This document shows positions 7,642 through 13,248 of a DNA stretch of 16,378 nucleotides, one piece after another. Under the pieces are notes generated by a model, which was given only the letters and a program-made list of their open reading frames with translations, was not told the origin of the DNA and searched no databases. A program made the translations under genes and the position numbers. Position 1 is the first letter of the stretch; each line of letters begins with the position of its first letter. The stretch comes from Candidatus Elarobacter sp. (GTDB lineage: Bacteria > Vulcanimicrobiota > Vulcanimicrobiia > Vulcanimicrobiales > Vulcanimicrobiaceae). The DNA lies in the NCBI GenBank assembly GCA_030150085.1, contig JASLGJ010000396.1, positions 1 through 16,378 of the forward strand, read 5' to 3'.

Positions 7642-8244
7642 CTAGGCGCTGCGCGCGCGGCGCTGGCGGCCGCTGGGCTCCTCGTCGTCGTCGATCGTGA
7701 CCGGCATCGTGCCCAGCACGGCGGCGACGATCGCGCTGCGCTTGGTGACGCCGATCTTGAGCCCGATGTTCTTGATGTGCTGCAGCACGGTGGTCGGCTC
7801 GATCCCCAGCTCGGCGGCGATCGCGACGGTGGGGTGGCCGTGCAGCATGCGGTCGAGGACCGCGCTCTCGCGCACCGAGAGGTGGTAGCACTGGACGGCG
7901 GTGCGGACCAGATCGCGGGCCTGGTACGCCTCGAGGAAGAGCGCGTAGCAGGTGCCGTCGTCGGCCAGCCGGATCATCCGCAGCGCGAGGTCCGGCCGGA
8001 CCAGCGCCACGTCGGTGCTGCGCCGCTGCAGCGGCCCGCGCATGAGCCGGATGGCGGTCAGCGCGATGTCCCCGGGCAGCTCGCCGCGATGGCCCGGCAG
8101 CAGCACGTCGACGTGCTGGTGGAGCACCGTCATGGTGGCGTCGACGATGAAGAACTGCGGCCCCTCTCGCGCGCGGGCGATCTCCAGCAGCGATGCCGCC
8201 GGAGACCGCTCACCTTCGCTTTTTTCCCGCTGCACCGTGCGCAC
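7642..8244 (-). CDS. LuxR-type helix-turn-helix transcriptional regulator
   Basis: This 200-residue protein has a C-terminal LuxR/GerE DNA-binding domain at about residues 122-178 (LSVRESAVLDRML..., LGIEPTTVLQHIKNIGLKIGV). The N-terminal part (about 28-118) resembles a small PAS-like sensor (FFIVDATMTVLHQH ... GTCYALFLEAYQARD). There is no receiver domain with a phosphoacceptor Asp and no clear acyl-homoserine-lactone pocket, so the signal is unknown. An acidic then basic tail (DDDEEPSGRQRRARSA) ends the protein. The start is GTG at 8242-8244 with AGGGAG close upstream. It is divergent from the two lanthipeptide-like precursor genes across a 333-base gap, which makes it a candidate regulator of them, though this is positional inference only. 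Confidence 0.85.
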   Translation of the reverse strand: MRTVQREKSEGERSPAASLLEIARAREGPQFFIVDATMTVLHQHVDVLLPGHRGELPGDIALTAIRLMRGPLQRRSTDVALVRPDLALRMIRLADDGTCYALFLEAYQARDLVRTAVQCYHLSVRESAVLDRMLHGHPTVAIAAELGIEPTTVLQHIKNIGLKIGVTKRSAIVAAVLGTMPVTIDDDEEPSGRQRRARSA

Positions 8245-8351
8245 GCTCTCTCCCTAGGCCGGAAGTCTGGACGACGAGGGCGAGCCGACTCTACCAGAGC
8301 GGCCAACGCCTCATACTTGCCCGCATTCCGACGCCTCCCTCGCCCAGAAGA
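8245..8351. promoter_or_regulatory. Start of the divergent region between LuxR gene and precursor genes
   Basis: This stretch should hold the promoter of the leftward LuxR gene and perhaps upstream sites for the rightward precursor genes. I see no gene, no strong inverted repeat and no confident -35/-10 pair. The rest of the 333-base gap (8352-8577) belongs to the duplicated leader described separately. Confidence 0.3.
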
Positions 8352-8533
8352 GCATTCTTAACTGGGGCCTTACGCCCAGCGGCCTAGGGACCGCCGGACC
8401 TTCGGGCGAGGCGCGCTGAGCCCGTATCGGTCCCGTGGCGCGCGGAGCGAACGGGAGAGTCCGGACCGCTTGGGTAGTAAGGGGATGCGGCAGGCTCATC
8501 GGGTGAGGAATCGCACGCAATGTAACCGCTCCG

Positions 8534-8555
8534 AGCGCCTGACCGGCGCTTTTTT
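8534..8555 (+). terminator. Terminator-like hairpin just before the first precursor gene
   Basis: AGCGCC (8534-8539) pairs with GGCGCT (8545-8550), and six T residues (8550-8555) follow directly: the form of an intrinsic terminator. It ends 22 bases before the ATG at 8578, so if active it would act as an attenuator. Bases 8438-8449 can pair with 8527-8538 (11 of 12 positions) and would sequester the left arm, giving a possible antiterminator. Unit 2 lacks the T-run. Confidence 0.5.
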
Positions 8556-8577
8556 GTGCTTGCGGAGATACACGAAC

Positions 8578-8724
8578 ATGCCGACCGAACTGCGATTCGA
8601 CGACCTCGACCTGCGCGAAGAACCCCCAACCCTCGGGTCAAAGTCCAGCGAGACGGACGGAACGATCACGGACATCTACACGGATGCTTGCTACACCACG
8701 AAGCAGCGCACGTGCCTCTGCTGA
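8578..8724 (+). CDS. Putative class I lanthipeptide-like precursor peptide 1
   Basis: This encodes 48 residues. The N-terminal leader MPTELRFDDLDLREEP carries an FDDLDLRE box. It resembles the FNLD/FDLD box of class I lanthipeptide leaders, for example FDDFDLDV in subtilin-type leaders, which the LanB dehydratase recognises. The C-terminal half is rich in Thr, Ser and Cys (C38, C46, C48) and ends TCLC. The tail resembles the TCHC/TCNC segment that makes the interlocked end rings of nisin and subtilin. Leader length and acidity also fit. The ATG at 8578 is preceded by CGGAG 10 bases away. The frame is open upstream, but homology with precursor 2 begins exactly at this Met. No dehydratase, cyclase, protease or exporter gene is nearby, so modification must act in trans, if it occurs. 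Confidence 0.7.
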   Translation: MPTELRFDDLDLREEPPTLGSKSSETDGTITDIYTDACYTTKQRTCLC

Positions 8725-8733
8725 GTTTAGAGC

Positions 8734-9072
8734 GGCATTCTCAACCGGCCGTTACGACCCGCAGGAGAGGGCCAGGAGGCGAGGAGCTGGCCGTCACGCT
8801 CGCCGCGAGGAGGGAGAAGCAAGGCCGGTCTGCGTAGCGAGGACGTGCAGCGGGTGGATGGGTGTGTCGACGAATCGCGTGGTGCTGCCACTCCCGAGCG
8901 CCTGGCTGACGCTATCCGGCCGAAAGAGGAGCACACCATGCCGACCGAGTTCCGCTTCGACGACCTCGACCTGCGCGAAGATCCCGCCGTCCTCGAGCCC
9001 AATCCCGGCGAGGCGTACGTCACATACGACACCTGCACCGAGCGCTGCACGGGGGTGTCCTGCTACTGCTGA
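8734..9072 (+). repeat. Tandem unit 2: leader region plus lanthipeptide-like precursor gene
   Basis: This is the second copy of the leader-plus-precursor unit, opening with GCATTCTCAACCGG (8734-8747) nine bases after unit 1 ends. It is about 34 bases shorter than unit 1 and lacks the hairpin with T-run before the start codon. It shares CCGAGCGCCTG before the gene. Confidence 0.65.
8938..9072 (+). CDS. Putative class I lanthipeptide-like precursor peptide 2
   Basis: This encodes 44 residues. The leader MPTEFRFDDLDLREDP is nearly identical to that of precursor 1 at protein and DNA level, while the C-terminal half differs: it is shorter and holds four cysteines (C33, C37, C42, C44) interspersed with T29, T32, T34, T38 and S41. 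It ends SCYC, matching the Ser/Thr-Cys-x-Cys end of precursor 1. Conserved leader with a divergent core is the usual pattern of a multi-precursor modified-peptide (RiPP) family. AGAGGAG lies 6 bases before the ATG, a better ribosome-binding site than that of precursor 1. A strong hairpin follows 30 bases after the stop. An alternative is a small cysteine-rich metal-binding protein, but the charged, conserved leader argues for a RiPP. Confidence 0.72.
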   Translation: MPTEFRFDDLDLREDPAVLEPNPGEAYVTYDTCTERCTGVSCYC

Positions 9073-9101
9073 CCGGCCACGGCTTGGTCGATCGAAGCAA
9101 A

Positions 9102-9134
9102 GAGCCCGCTTCGTCCTAGCGGACGGGCGGGCTC
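9102..9134. terminator. Bidirectional hairpin between precursor 2 and the tRNA
   Basis: GAGCCCGC (9102-9109) pairs with GCGGGCTC (9127-9134), and inside it CGTCC (9112-9116) pairs with GGACG (9121-9125). On the minus strand it is followed by TTTGCTT, so it most clearly terminates the tRNA transcript. It may also end the precursor 2 transcript from the other side. Confidence 0.7.
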
Positions 9135-9141
9135 CCGGTCG

Positions 9142-9217
9142 TGGTGGAGGTGAGGAGACTCGAACTCCTGACCCCTTACATGCGAAGCAAGTGCTCTACC
9201 AACTGAGCTACACCCCC
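9142..9217 (-). tRNA. tRNA-Ala (anticodon CGC)
   Basis: This is a 76-base tRNA with encoded CCA. The acceptor stem GGGGGTG pairs with CACCTCC and contains the G3-U70 wobble pair that identifies alanine tRNAs. The D arm holds AGCTCAGTTGGTAGAGC. The anticodon stem CTTGC/GTAAG encloses the loop TTCGCAT, giving anticodon CGC, which reads GCG codons, frequent in a genome this GC-rich. The T arm contains GTTCGAGTC. It stands alone, with a terminator-like hairpin after it. Confidence 0.95.
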
Positions 9218-9296
9218 ACGGGCCGTCGGCGATTCTAACAGGGTTCGGTGCCCGCTGTCAAAGGGACCCGTCGGCATTCCGGCGAGAGAGACGGCG

Positions 9297-10166
9297 ATGC
9301 CCTCTCCCCGCTCGGCGGCCGTAGCGCTCGCGCTCCTGCTCGCCGCGTGTTCGCACGGCTCGGACCGGCGCCCCGGCCCGCTCCGCATCGTGGCGACCAC
9401 CTCGACCCTGGCCTCGATCGCGCGGGGGGCGGCCGGGCCGGCGGCCGAGGTCCGCTCGCTCGTGCCGGTCGGGGTCTCGCCCGAGGACTACCAGCCCGCC
9501 CCGGCCGACATCGCGGCCCTGCGCGAGGCCGACGTGCTGGTCGAGAACGGGGCCGGGCTGGAGGGCTGGCTCGACGCCACCCTGCGCAACGCCGCCAACC
9601 CCGGCTTGCGGGTGGTGGTCTGCGCCGCCGGCCTGCCCCAGCTCGACGGCAACCCCCACTTGTGGATGGACCCCGAGAACGCGCGCGCCTACGCGGCCAA
9701 GATCCGCGCCGCGCTGGTCGCCGCCGACGCCCCGCACGCCGCGGACTACCGCGCCGCGGCCGCCGCCTACGACGGCCAGCTCGCGGCGCTCACGGCGCGC
9801 ACCCGGGCCAAGCTGGCCGCGCTCCCGCCCGAGCGCCGCGTGATGATCGTCTTCCACAACGCCTTCGACTACTACGCCCGCCGCTTCGACCTGCGCGTGG
9901 TCGGCGCGATCGAGCCGCTGGCGGGCTCCGAGCCCAACCCGGCCCACGTCGCCGAGCTGGTCCGGCTGGCCCGCGCCAACCGCGTCCCGGCGGTCTTCGC
10001 CGAGCACGAGTACAGCGACCGGCTGGCCCGCACGCTGGCCGCCAGCGCCGGCGGCCTGAAGGTGGCCTTCCTCTACGACGACTCGCTGGGCAGCGCGCCG
10101 GGCGTGTCGAGCTACGTCGGGCTGATCGACACCGACACCGACACGATCGTGTCGGCGCTGAAGTGA
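9297..10166 (+). CDS. Zinc/manganese ABC transporter substrate-binding lipoprotein (ZnuA/PsaA family)
   Basis: This 289-residue lipoprotein (lipobox LAAC, C18) belongs to the cluster A-I binding proteins for Zn or Mn uptake. The fold begins LRIVATTSTLASIA. Ligand segments can be placed: NPHLWMDPENA gives H121, FHNAFDYYARRF gives H187, and YDDSL gives an Asp near 261. The first ligand, normally His in a DPHxYEP motif, is replaced here: the segment reads SPEDYQPAP, so E63 sits at the His position. His at the third site is more typical of Zn than Mn proteins, but the missing first His makes the metal uncertain. The stop overlaps the ATPase start as GTGA. A GAGAGAG stretch serves as a modest ribosome-binding site. 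The 79-base gap to the tRNA shows no recognisable metal-regulator operator. Confidence 0.9.
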   Translation: MPSPRSAAVALALLLAACSHGSDRRPGPLRIVATTSTLASIARGAAGPAAEVRSLVPVGVSPEDYQPAPADIAALREADVLVENGAGLEGWLDATLRNAANPGLRVVVCAAGLPQLDGNPHLWMDPENARAYAAKIRAALVAADAPHAADYRAAAAAYDGQLAALTARTRAKLAALPPERRVMIVFHNAFDYYARRFDLRVVGAIEPLAGSEPNPAHVAELVRLARANRVPAVFAEHEYSDRLARTLAASAGGLKVAFLYDDSLGSAPGVSSYVGLIDTDTDTIVSALK

Positions 10167-10903
10167 ACGCCGCCAACGCCGTCGAGGTCCGGGACCTGGT
10201 CGTCCGCTACGAGCGCGTCACCGCGCTGGCCGGGGTCTCGTTCGAGCTGCCGCGCGGCACGGCGCTGGGGATCGTCGGGCCCAACGGGTCGGGCAAGTCG
10301 ACGCTGCTCAAGACCGTCGCCGGGCTGGTGCCGCCGGCGAGCGGCACCGTGCGCGTGCAGGGCTTGCCGCCCGCCAAGCTCGCGCCGGGGACGATCGGCT
10401 ACGTGCCGCAGATCGAGGACGTCGACTGGAGCTTTCCGGTCAGCGTGCGCGACGTCGTCGCGATGGGCCGCTACCCCCGCCTGGGCCCGTTCCGCCCGTT
10501 CTCCGCCCGCGACCGCGGTGCGGTCGAGCGGGCCATCGAGGCGCTCGACCTGGGCCGGCTCGCCAACCGCCACATCAGCGAGCTCTCGGGCGGCCAGCAG
10601 CAGCGCGTCTTCGTGGCCCGCGCGATCGCCCAGGAGCCGCTGCTGCTGCTGCTCGACGAGCCCACCACCGGGGTCGACGCGGCGACCGAGGAATCGCTCC
10701 TGCGGCTGGTGCGGGGACTGGTGCGCGACGGGCTGCCGGTGCTGATGACGACCCACGACCTCGACCGCGCGGCGGACTGGTTCGACCGCCTGATCGTGGT
10801 CGACCGGCGCATCCTGGCCGACGGTGCGCCCGAGGACGTCCTCGAGTCGGGCGCGTACGCGGCGATCCGCGAGCACACCCACACCCACGGGCACAAACGA
10901 TGA
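10163..10903 (+). CDS. Zinc/manganese ABC transporter ATP-binding protein (ZnuC/MntA family)
   Basis: This is a complete 246-residue ABC ATPase. Walker A is GPNGSGKST (residues 39-47), the Q-loop Gln is near 83 (YVPQIEDVDW, typical of metal importers), the signature is LSGGQQQR (141-148), Walker B is LLLLLDEP (160-167) and the H-loop His is H198. The C-terminus ends EHTHTHGHKR, with four His residues alternating every second position. This is a likely metal-binding tail that supports a zinc-type substrate and might sense cytoplasmic metal. The start is GTG at 10163, sharing GTGA with the stop of the binding protein. It would power import through the permease encoded 28 bases downstream. Confidence 0.93.
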   Translation: MNAANAVEVRDLVVRYERVTALAGVSFELPRGTALGIVGPNGSGKSTLLKTVAGLVPPASGTVRVQGLPPAKLAPGTIGYVPQIEDVDWSFPVSVRDVVAMGRYPRLGPFRPFSARDRGAVERAIEALDLGRLANRHISELSGGQQQRVFVARAIAQEPLLLLLDEPTTGVDAATEESLLRLVRGLVRDGLPVLMTTHDLDRAADWFDRLIVVDRRILADGAPEDVLESGAYAAIREHTHTHGHKR

Positions 10904-10931
10904 CGGCGACGGACCGAGCGCGGCGCTAGGC

Positions 10932-11756
10932 ATGCACCTGTTGGACCCGTTCCAGTACGACTTCATGCAGCGGGCGTTCGTGGCCGCGCTGATCGTCGGC
11001 GCGCTGTGCTCGACCATGGGCACGTTCGTGGTGCTGCGCAAGCTCGCGTTCATCGGCGACGGGCTGGCGCACGCCTCGTTCGCCGGGATCGCGATCGCCT
11101 ACCTGCGCGGCGCGAACTACCTGGCCGGGGCGACGGTCGCGGCGGTCATCACGGCGCTGGGCATCGGGGTCGTCCACCGGCGCGCGCGCATCTCGCTCGA
11201 CACCACGATCGGCGTGCTGTTCACCGGCGCGTTCGCGCTGGGCGTGTTCCTGATGTCGCGCTCGTCCCGCGCGGCGGTGGACCTGCAGAGCTACCTGTTC
11301 GGCAACATCCTGGGCGTCGGGCCGGGCGACCTGATGACGGTCGTCGGCTTGGGCGTGCTGGTCGCGCTCGTCGTCGGCGCGCTCTGGCGGCCGCTGCTCT
11401 ACACCTCGTTCGACCCCATCGTGGCCGAGGCCGCGGGCATCAAGGCGCGCTTCGTCGAGGACGCGCTGCTGGTGGTCGTCGCGCTGACGATCATCGTCTC
11501 GCTGCCGCTGGTCGGGATCGTGCTGGTCGCGGCGCTGGTCGTCACGCCGGCCGCGGCGGCGGCGCAGCTCACCCGGCGCTTCGTGCCGATGCTGCTGCTG
11601 GCGGGCGCGTTCGGGGTGTTCTCGTGCGCCGGCGGGCTCTACGCGTCGTACTGGCTCAAGTCCGCCAGCGGCGCGACGATCGTGCTCGTCGCGACGCTGG
11701 TGTTCTTCGCGGCCCTGGGCTTCAACGCAATGCGGAGACCGCGGCGCTCTCCTTGA
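10932..11756 (+). CDS. Zinc/manganese ABC transporter permease (ZnuB/MntB, ABC-3 family)
   Basis: This 274-residue integral membrane protein has about eight to nine hydrophobic segments. Near the N-terminus is the family motif GDGLAHASFAGIA. Later it has LDTTIGVLFTGAFALG, and the loop FDPIVAEAAGI that contacts the ATPase. It completes the importer with the two genes upstream. The ATG at 10932 is chosen because the membrane protein begins there, while the open frame upstream is the ATPase gene in another frame; the ribosome-binding site is weak. The last residues (MRRPRRSP) are unusual: they are the antisense of a sedolisin-gene tail (45-bp repeat at 11736-11780), so the original C-terminus may have been altered or may simply overlap a convergent gene end. 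Confidence 0.92.
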   Translation: MHLLDPFQYDFMQRAFVAALIVGALCSTMGTFVVLRKLAFIGDGLAHASFAGIAIAYLRGANYLAGATVAAVITALGIGVVHRRARISLDTTIGVLFTGAFALGVFLMSRSSRAAVDLQSYLFGNILGVGPGDLMTVVGLGVLVALVVGALWRPLLYTSFDPIVAEAAGIKARFVEDALLVVVALTIIVSLPLVGIVLVAALVVTPAAAAAQLTRRFVPMLLLAGAFGVFSCAGGLYASYWLKSASGATIVLVATLVFFAALGFNAMRRPRRSP

Positions 11757-11802
11757 GCGAGCCGATGCCGGTGACGGCGTGGTCCTTCCAGCCCGAGGCG
11801 CG
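11722..11802 (-). pseudogene. Remnant of a sedolisin gene 3' end
   Basis: Read leftward, these 27 codons give a GWKDHAVTGIGSLKE core and end SAAVSALR plus a TGA stop at 11722-11724. This is the calcium-site tail of a sedolisin, matching the intact downstream gene (AVTGIGSLKESAAV, then FALK). The frame has an in-frame TAA a little upstream (near 11840), no start codon with a ribosome-binding site and no catalytic region, so it is a fragment. It overlaps the end of the permease gene on the other strand. Confidence 0.75.
11736..11780. repeat. 45-bp direct repeat, left copy
   Basis: This is identical over all 45 bases to 13263-13307, in the same orientation. The sequences on both sides differ at DNA level. 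The copies bracket 1482 bases holding three small genes. It opens AGACCGCGGCGC and ends GACGGCGT. Confidence 0.9.
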
Positions 11803-11936
11803 TCGGCGGAGGAGCTGGCGCTCGAATCGGTAAAGGGTTCGTTAAGGTGGTGTGGGCGGTCGGCCCGATGAGCGCGGTTGGCGAATTCCTCGCGGCCAAG
11901 AAGCGCGGCCGGGCCACGATTCTCAAAGGCGGACGT

Positions 11937-12806
11937 ATGTCTCACTTTCCGGCGCTTCGACCGAAGGGCTACGCGCCGATCGCGGCACTCTTGTCCGCGG
12001 TGCTGATACAAGGATGTTCCGCGAACGTGTCGGCGCCGGCACCGCACGGTGAGACGAGAACTCAATGCGGGGTCGTCTCGAATTCCGACCAGCGGGTCCC
12101 GCGATGCTTCAACGGCGGAAGCGATCCGTACTTGGGCTCCGAGGGCGGATACGACGTCTACGGCGCGCGTCCCGCCGCTTTCCAATACCGGTCCTCGGTG
12201 GACGGCGGCGGGGCAGTGGCTGGGAGCAGAACCGGATCGACCGTGTCTGATCCAAGCGATGGGACGGAGCACATCACGGTCAACGATACGGCCGACAGCC
12301 TATCGTACAACGTGACGAATATCAACGCTCACTTCATCGGAGAAGGAACGACGGCGCTCCCGACCGGCGTGGCGATCACGAAAGACTCCGCGGCCGGAAC
12401 CGCCGTCGCCGATTTCGTGGATGCAGGCGGTACGGCTTGGCATGCGTCGGGAGCCGTCGATCCTGATAACGTCAATGTCGACGTCACGCTTACGAACAGC
12501 GCCGGTCTCAGCACCGCCGGCAAGTACGCCATATCACTCTGGGCACCGAGCTTCATCTCGGCCATGGCGAGAGAGCGCGCGGTGCAGAGCGTCCGTCATA
12601 CGATGGCGCCTTCGGCCGCCAAGGTCGCCATTGCAGCGGGCACCGTCGCCGGCGTCATGGCGCTCGTTGCCGGTGCTGCGTTCGCCACGGGGTTCGTACC
12701 GGCCGGGTTCGTCGCGACCGGCCTTGCCATTGGTGCCACGGTGGTCGCTGGAATCGCTCAAAGTGCCGATCAAGACGAAAAGGACAAAGCGAACAAGAAA
12801 TGCTGA
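11937..12806 (+). CDS. Hypothetical lipoprotein with C-terminal glycine-rich membrane hairpin
   Basis: I do not recognise a family. The 289-residue product has a lipoprotein signal (lipobox LIQGC, C27). A polar, Ser/Thr/Gly/Asp-rich region of about 200 residues follows, with a beta-rich look (ITVNDTADSLSYNVTNINAHF; DNVNVDVTLTNSAG). Near residues 230-276 it has a long hydrophobic Gly/Ala-rich stretch broken by a proline, suggesting two membrane helices with glycine-zipper character. A charged tail ends in Cys. The ATG at 11937 is chosen because AAAGG lies just upstream and the signal peptide starts there; earlier in-frame Mets give no signal. Codon use is visibly less GC-biased at third positions than in neighbouring genes, consistent with recent acquisition. 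It overlaps the next small gene by 7 bases. Confidence 0.7.
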   Translation: MSHFPALRPKGYAPIAALLSAVLIQGCSANVSAPAPHGETRTQCGVVSNSDQRVPRCFNGGSDPYLGSEGGYDVYGARPAAFQYRSSVDGGGAVAGSRTGSTVSDPSDGTEHITVNDTADSLSYNVTNINAHFIGEGTTALPTGVAITKDSAAGTAVADFVDAGGTAWHASGAVDPDNVNVDVTLTNSAGLSTAGKYAISLWAPSFISAMARERAVQSVRHTMAPSAAKVAIAAGTVAGVMALVAGAAFATGFVPAGFVATGLAIGATVVAGIAQSADQDEKDKANKKC

Positions 12807-12943
12807 ACGTACGACGCCTGACGGTCGATCGCGAGCATACGGCCCAGAACGCGGTCGTCTTTTCGACCGGCCTTGCCGCTCTCGGCGCCTTCGTCTTTGC
12901 GTGCGTCGTCGCCGTTCGGCTGATGAACGGGCAGTGTCCGTAG
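12800..12943 (+). CDS. Small single-TM membrane protein, 47 residues
   Basis: The ATG overlaps the stop of the lipoprotein gene (ATGCTGA), so translation is probably coupled. The peptide starts MLNVRRLTVDREHT, has one hydrophobic helix at about residues 18-40 (VVFSTGLAALGAFVFACVVAV) and ends RLMNGQCP. No family is recognised. The positive-rich N-terminus before the helix predicts the C-terminus outside the membrane. Support is the overlap, the clean helix and the shared setting with the similar small gene downstream. No strong ribosome-binding site is seen. Confidence 0.5.
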   Translation: MLNVRRLTVDREHTAQNAVVFSTGLAALGAFVFACVVAVRLMNGQCP

Positions 12944-13031
12944 CGCGGCTGCTCGCGCCCGGCGCAAGGAGCTGCCGGGTGGGAAGACCGGGCCGGCGCC
13001 GTCGAAATCTCTCGACCACGAGGATCCGCGC

Positions 13032-13223
13032 GTGGGAAAATACTTCGTAAGGCCCAGCATCGGAATCGCGGTTCTCGCTCTGGTCGTTGCCGCCGCGAGC
13101 ACCGTGACCGGGATTTCCATCGCCCGCCGCTACGGGCAGGCCATCCCGCTATGCATCAGCTTGATCGGGCTCGCGGTCGCAATAGCCTTGGTCGTTGCGT
13201 CGACTCGCGCGCCGAAGTCGTGA
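13032..13223 (+). CDS. Small two-TM membrane protein, 63 residues
   Basis: A GTG start has GAGG about 10 bases upstream. The peptide MGKYFVRPSIGIAVLALVV... has two hydrophobic helices (about residues 9-29 and 38-57) joined by a short basic loop (ARRYGQ), and ends STRAPKS. No family is recognised. It lies in the repeat-bounded islet 88 bases after the 47-residue protein and ends 25 bases before the stop of the convergent sedolisin gene. With the lipoprotein it may form one membrane-associated unit, by position only. Confidence 0.55.
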   Translation: MGKYFVRPSIGIAVLALVVAAASTVTGISIARRYGQAIPLCISLIGLAVAIALVVASTRAPKS

Positions 13224-13248
13224 CGGGCGTGATTCGGCGTCAGCTGAA

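Larger units (their letters stand above)
8352..8724 (+). repeat. Tandem unit 1: leader region plus lanthipeptide-like precursor gene
   Basis: This unit begins with GCATTCTTAACTGG (8352-8365) and ends at the stop of the 48-residue gene. It is matched by unit 2 (8734-9072). Shared blocks are the opening element (12 of 14 bases), a following TTACG, a GAATCGC stretch, CCGAGCGCCTG about 35-45 bases before the start codon, and the first 48 coding bases almost unchanged. The middle of the leader has diverged and differs in length. Confidence 0.65.

Noticed and set aside
8451..8467. Glycine-riboswitch-like GGGAGAGTCCGG in the precursor 1 leader
   Set aside because: The partner CCGAAGG core and the CTCTCAGG segment are missing downstream on the same strand, so no known riboswitch class fits.
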